From Thozetella sp. PMI_491 (lineage: Eukaryota; Ascomycota; Sordariomycetes; Chaetosphaeriales; Chaetosphaeriaceae): 57,845 bases of DNA. Of this stretch, positions 52,202 through 57,845 are shown one piece after another. How positions within the stretch are numbered: the first letter of the stretch is position 1; each line of letters opens with the position of its first letter. A program made the translations under genes and the position numbers. The stretch covers positions 389,905-447,749 of the forward strand of contig MU270015.1 of the NCBI GenBank assembly GCA_021432635.1, in the 5' to 3' direction. Below the pieces are notes generated by a model, which saw only the letters and a list, made by a program, of their open reading frames with translations, was not told where the DNA came from and ran no database searches.

Positions 52202-55200
52202 CTGATCAGTATTGCTTTTAAAAGCAGCACAGATAAGCTAGGCGAACTTATAAACGCTACTTAGGAGATTCCGTTCTTATTTGCTTCAGGGCTCCTTTAA
52301 AGTGGTGATTTCGTTGGAGGATTCCGTTCTTCTTTGCTTCAGGGCCGCCAACGATTATACAAACAACTATCTAGAGCGTATTACAAGCACTACAACCAGC
52401 GCCAGCTGACGATATAAGACACTGTTCTTGCTGTATCAGGACCTCGTTAAGAAAGCACCAAAACGAACTAGCGCGCCTACAAGTATAGTGGCCAGCACGC
52501 AAGTATGTCAGCAATACACCAGAATGCCGATAAGAAGCGTAAGGACATAGAGCTTACGGCAATACTTGCTCGCCTAGAGCTCCGGCTCTAAGACTAAGAT
52601 ATTATAGATCGAGCAGCAGTCTTAAAACCATACTGGGAGATTAATTTAGATACTACTCTAGCTAAGCTGAGGAACTTATAGGCTATATCCCAACTGCTCG
52701 GCTACTACAATCTAGGGAAACCACTACGTGAAAACAAACTACTGAGCTACTTCTAAGAGGATTTTTAAAGCTAGCAGATTAAAGACTTCTAAAGGCTGGA
52801 TAAGCTGATCGTATAAGCACTATATAGTTACCTATATAATTATAGACTACTAGTAAAACAGGCTATATAGCTCCCTCTAGCTATTACCCTCTTTAACTAT
52901 ATAACAAAACAGTTTAAAGACAATAAGGATAAAAGGGCTGTTCCACAGATTATTTACCTAATTCTAAGGGTTACTCAGAGCTTAGCAAGCAGTAAAAGCT
53001 TAATCCTAACTAGGGACTAGTAAAGACCCCTAATAAAAACGCCCTTGAGTCAGCTTCGACAAAAGAGTAGTTTCATACAAGGCTAGGAGTAGGTACCAAA
53101 TGATATAGGGGAGAGTAAAGCTTTAATTAACTAATTAGCTGCTCTAGATATCTCTAAAAAGCCTTATAAATAACTCCTTAATAAACTAGACCAAGCTAAA
53201 ATACCTATAATCTACTAGGATTAACCCGGTTAAAACAAAGGGACTAAGTATAGCTAATAGCTGTTTTAAAGAGCTTAAAGATAGCAAGAAAGGGGATCTA
53301 ACAAGCCTAATCCCTATAGCTAAGACTAGTTATTATATTAGACGCTTAGACAATAAGAATTTTAGAGATTATAGAGTATATACAATGGGTAGAATAACAC
53401 GCCCCTAAGCAATTAAGAAAGGGGTTCTAACACATCTACAGCTATTAATAAAGACTAGCAGAACTAGGACTAGTATACTCTACTACCCCTAGTATCCCCT
53501 ATCAAAGAGATTAATATAAGCTTGCTATAAGTATTTATAAAAATCTAGAAAGATAGGAATATATAGACTAGCGCCTAGTATAATATCTTAGACTTTAAAG
53601 TTAGGTAGTTCTTACTATGCGTATAAAAGCTTAGGATTAGACTATTATAGCTTTATATAATCTTTAACCACCTACTAAGAGGAGAAGCACTATAATACTA
53701 CCTATATTATATAAACCCTAAATAGCTATTTACAATACTATATACCTAGATCAGATAATACTATAATATAAAAACTACACAAGCTTTATACTATAGTGAT
53801 TAGAGCTTACTAACATTTTTAATCCTAAGAAAGAGACTAGAGATAACTAGAAAAAGTAAACTAGAGGTGTTATAAGTACTCTTTAATAAGCTATAGCTAT
53901 GCTAGTAAGCTCTTAGTAACATATATAATATTAAATAATAACTAGTAGATATAACTTTAAGAGTAGTCTTAGGAGTTAAAGAGCTATTAATAGTATTTAT
54001 AAGGCTAGAAAAGAGCTTTAAAGCATTTTATTTAACGCTTAGGAGCACTTTATAAATTATAAAGAATATATAGTTATTAACTAGGAAAAGCTTCTTTATA
54101 GATTAATAATTCTAACAGATAGGGAAGCGTTAAAAAAGCTATAGAAAAAGCTTTAAGTACTTCTTACTAGACAATTAAAGATCTAGCATAAAATAGACCG
54201 GTAGATACTAGATATATAAAAAGGAAGGCTATTTCTTAATAAACTATATAAAAAAGGATCAGGCAAAGGTAAAAAAGGATTAAAAGTATAACTAAGCTTT
54301 TTATAACAAGCCTAAAGAGACTTTTTAAGTATTCCTTACCTTATATAAAGGCTTAATCCTAAAGACTATATTCTACCAAGATAAAAATTACGACAAGGCC
54401 AACAGAAAAGCTAGTGATTATAGCAAGCTTTCTAAGAGTAATAAGAATAATTAGGAAAGTAGTTAATAGTATAAGATAACTATTTAGCTTACTAGTATAT
54501 TATTTTAGTATATATTATAAGCTAGAACAAGAGATACTCTACTAATAGACTAGAATCCTGATTATAACAAGTATAAAATAAATGTTTTTATACTTAATTA
54601 ATACTTTAAAGAGGTATTTTAAGGTATAATACTAGATACTAGTATAGCTAAGAAATTAACCGCTAGGAGAAGCTAGTTCTAAGTACTTTATAAGTAGATA
54701 CTAGGGATTACATTAGACACTAGTAGAGCTAGGGAAGTATATATAAAGTTTAGCAGTAGAGCTTCTATAAGCTCTATAGGGAGTGTTGAGCTAGATATGC
54801 CGGTTAGCCGGGTAATATTCTACGTGGTTGATATGCTAACCCCCTTCCTTCTTTGTTTGAGAGATATGGACAAGCTTAGGGTAGAGCTATATAATATGTG
54901 TAACAAGCTGGTAAGTATCTCTGGAGTATACATGCTAGTATATAGGAAATAGGGCTATGTATAGCTTTACCTGGACAACCTAGGAGCGTAGTAAATAGAT
55001 GGTTTAAACGGATTAAGTGTAGTATTTCTAACTAAGGCTAAGCTAAGGCATATTTATTTATGATTTAGCCACCTATCTATAGGGAAAATATATAAGTTCC
55101 TTAAGGAAGCAGGCTATAACATTGAGATAAGTGCTCTCAAGCTTATAAACCGCTTTTACCACTTCTGCTAGACACACTAAAACATACTAAAACGCTTTAA

Positions 55201-57475
55201 GTTTAAACTATAAAAGAAAGCCGACTTTAACCACGAGATTTTAATAGATATAACGTATTTTAACAGTAAACTAATGCTCTATATGATCTATACAAGTATA
55301 AGATTCCAGGTGGGGAGCTTCCTTACAGATATAACAGCTGAAACGATGTAAAAGACCCTGAAGAGGTACTAGATAGATATATATCTGGGACTATTAGATA
55401 TCTTAACAACTGATTTAGGTACTAACTTTACAGCTAATTATTTTAAAGCTAAGGTAAAGCTTATAGGGATTATATGCTACTAAGTCCTAGTAAAAGTATA
55501 TAATTTAATTAGAAAGATTAAAAGGATATATAAGATGCTAAGAAAAGTATATAATATTATACTTATAGAGAGTAAAGGGAGTAGAGAAGAAGTACTATAA
55601 GCTACTCTTAGCATAGTAAATACTACAGCTAGACTAGATAGATTAATCCTAATCCTCTTAGTCTTTAGGGCATATCTATAAATCTTAATAGATTTACCCC
55701 TCTCTACAAACTAGATTTAACATGTAAAAGCTTATAATAAAGCCTTAATTAAGCTCTAGAAGATCTTTATAAACCACTAGATTTAAGAAGCACTTTATAC
55801 ATAGAATAGGCTAGATACTAAGTATGTCTTGCTATAATTATTAGCTCTTAAGAGTTTAGTGCTAGTATAGTATAAAAGCCTATAAGTATAGAAAGGACTA
55901 TTTAAAGTGCTTACTATAACTAATAAAGACATTACTATAGAAATAGTAAATAGACCTGTTATATTTAAAAGCACTATAATTAGGCCTTATAATATATAGA
56001 ACGATTAGTTAATACCCTAAAAGGAGAGTAAAGAAACAATTACATTTAAATATCTAGAACTATTAAAGCAATAAAAGCAAGGTCGACTAATAAAATAAGA
56101 GGCAGCTATATACTAAGCAAAAGATTATAAAAACAAATAAGTTAATAAGCAAAGGACTTAGAGTAGTAAGATTGCTATAGTAGCTAACTACTAGACTAAA
56201 AAAGAGTGGCATAACTATAAAACTACTATTAAGATATACATAGCAGGGAATATTAAAGTATTAAAAGAGCTGTTTAAGCTCTTTAATCAAGCTAAAATCA
56301 AGTCGCTAATAGCTATAAGTATAATCAAGCCAATCACTCTAAAGCTAGAGTATAGTCAGGCTAGAATCTTTAGTTACTAGCTTGTTTATAAAGTAAAAGG
56401 GTAAGGCACTAAGTGTTTATATAAAAAATTGTGTTTAGTCGCCTAGGGCTATAGCAACTATAAGAAGTATACTCTCCTTACCTAAGCGCTGATAATCTTA
56501 TGTTGTAACTAACGATTAATCTTAGCGTTTATATTAAGCCTTAGACAATAAGGACTTAAAGTTATACTTAGAGATATCATATAAGCTTATACTTAGTTAA
56601 GGTCTGATCTTTAGTACACTATTTTACTATGTTTGCCGCGCGAGTTATATAGTTAATACCCTTTAAACACTATTTTAAAAGTAATAAAGCTACTTTATAA
56701 GCTTATAAAAGCAGGGCTGTACTAGTTTATAATATATAGTAAGCACTATAAAGAGCATTTAGGAATAGAAACCTCTAGATATAATCTGTGTCTCCTGATT
56801 ATAAAAGTAGGAGAACTATTTAATATAATTAGTTTATAAACCAATAATATTATTAATATTAACAGCTTAAAGTTCCTTAGGAAAGAGGAATCAAAGCTCT
56901 AAAGAGTAGGTTTTAAAGCTAAACCAAGATTATTAATAAATCCCAGGTCTATAGGAGACTTTAACAGTTACTATCTTAAGATTAATAAGGACTTTATAGT
57001 GATTTATTAAAAGGGCTAAACAGGTAGGCTTAAGCTAGTAAACCCTGGCTTAAAAAGCGTGAGAAAACAGTATATAAAATAGAAAGTGTAAGACACCTAT
57101 ATCACTTCTATCTACTAGCTAGAAGCAGTATTTAACTATATTATAGCTATTTAAAAGCTAGAACTAGGGGAGTAGCAGATTAAGAGGCTTAACAAGTATA
57201 TTGCCTGGCAGATCTATAAGTAGTTAAGGGGCATCTATTATATAAGCCTTAACCTAAACACTACTAGGCTATATATTTTTATAAATAGATTATTTACTAA
57301 TAATAAGGACCTTAATTTACAGATTAGATTTATAATTGTTTTAGGGAATAAGAGCTCTTTAAAGCACTTAGAGAGCTTTAAGCTAGTTAGAAATATAATA
57401 TACTAGTCTTTAATTAAGTATAAACATATAACACATAGTATTCTTACCAGTAAGATTTACAGTATAAACTCTGGC
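52202..57475 (+). mobile_element. RIP-degraded Ty1/copia retrotransposon body
   Basis: All frames are stop-rich, chiefly TAG for Trp, but the order of retroelement domains is still readable. A gag-like part (around 53480-54000) has FNHLLRGEALWYYLYYINP. A protease/pre-integrase part (54780-55040) has VVDMLTPFLLCLRDMDKLRV. An integrase (about 55045-55950) has SHLSIGKIYKFLKEAGYN, HEILIDITYFNSKLM, YWIDIYLG and TTDLGTNFTANYF. A reverse transcriptase/RNase H end (about 56640-57415) has EAVFNYIIAIWKL and then LYIFINRLFTNNKDLNLQI. Integrase before reverse transcriptase defines Ty1/copia. The body stops at 57475, where another LTR begins, so the 3' LTR of this element is not seen. Confidence 0.88.
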
Positions 57476-57705
57476 TGTTGGAACAGTAAATTCGCAGCGC
57501 TCGCTCGCTGTGGATATGGGAGCTGGAAGCTCCATGGGAGCCACGTGGGGAGCAACCACGTGATCAAGATGGAGGCTATTTAAGAGCTCTCTGGAGCTCC
57601 TAGACTGCTTTCCACTAGATACACAGAGAAGACCAGACCAACAGTATGAACCAGTTTTAGCCCTTTGTTTTACCCCATAAATGGGATCCCAGTATTGAAC
57701 CAACA
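57476..57705 (+). repeat. LTR of a different retroelement family, nested in the copia body
   Basis: 230 bp with tips TGTTGGAAC...GAACCAACA. Unlike its surroundings it is GC-rich and not RIP-like, and it contains CACGTG twice and a TATA-like CTATTTAAG near 57576. It shares no internal sequence with the 255-bp LTR. The flanking 5-mers (CTGGC and AAAAT) do not match, so it may be the 5' LTR of an element that continues past the window rather than a solo LTR. Confidence 0.75.
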
Positions 57706-57845
57706 AAAATAATATATATAAGCTAATTATATATATATACAATTAATAATAAGCTAGATTTTACTAGAATCTTCTAGATTTATATAATAAAACTATATAA
57801 AGAAAGCTCCCCCTTTACTTTACACCCAGTTACTTTTTACTTATC

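Noticed and set aside
57410..57742. 110-codon minus-strand frame
   Set aside because: It lies across the 57476-57705 LTR and has no similarity to a protein family.
1..57845. CRISPR array, rRNA, riboswitch or bacterial operon
   Set aside because: No regularly spaced repeats or rRNA-like sequence were seen. Intron-bearing fungal genes exclude a prokaryotic source.

Overview
This window comes from a filamentous ascomycete fungus. Genes carry many short introns (about 45-170 bp, GT...AG, with CTAAC/CTGAC-like branch points). Several proteins are typical of fungi: a glutaminase A-type enzyme, a DUF4246 protein, a GH55 glucanase and a NACHT NTPase. GC-rich genes alternate with AT-rich tracts full of decayed transposons in which Trp codons have become TAG, as expected from repeat-induced point mutation (RIP). 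The transposon families seen are Fot1/pogo and impala-like Tc1/mariner, Crypton and Ty1/copia. No bacterial features, CRISPR arrays or rRNA genes were seen. All gene models were spliced by eye. Nearly every multi-exon model closes in frame to a whole number of codons, which supports the intron choices.

Layout. 1-6.3 kb: a small secreted protein, a pogo-element tail, a broken F-box-like gene split by a MITE, and a decayed NmrA-like gene. 6.3-8.6 kb: a secreted glutaminase-like enzyme, followed by a short telomere-like repeat. 9.1-18.8 kb: two long minus-strand genes, a CorA-like membrane protein of about 1,626 codons and a PMCA-type calcium ATPase of about 1,084 codons. Each is interrupted by a single in-frame TAA. 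19-29.3 kb: an AT-rich accessory tract holding a second MITE, a solo LTR, an intact pepsin-like protease, a Crypton, TPR and ankyrin relics, a secreted protein with eight cysteines, and another pogo tail. 30.1 kb: a 165-bp assembly gap. 30.4-48.4 kb: the main gene block, with a DUF4246 protein, an impala/mimp-like MITE, a divergent pair of secreted-protein genes (a 280-aa orphan, and GH55 fused to the C-terminal region of killer-toxin-like chitinases), an MFS transporter and a NACHT/STAND protein. 48.4-57.8 kb: AT-rich repeats, a pogo transposase relic and a RIP-degraded Ty1/copia element interrupted by another LTR.

Genes working together. The best candidate for an undescribed system is the divergent pair at 33.6-40.3 kb. 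A secreted orphan protein and a 1,297-aa wall-hydrolase/killer-chitinase-module fusion share one promoter region. A drug-type MFS exporter and a NACHT-type (self/non-self or immunity-like) protein lie directly downstream. This suggests fungus-fungus antagonism or hyphal interaction, but function is inferred from domains and proximity only. The secreted protease, glutaminase and two small cysteine-containing proteins fit a host- or substrate-interacting lifestyle.
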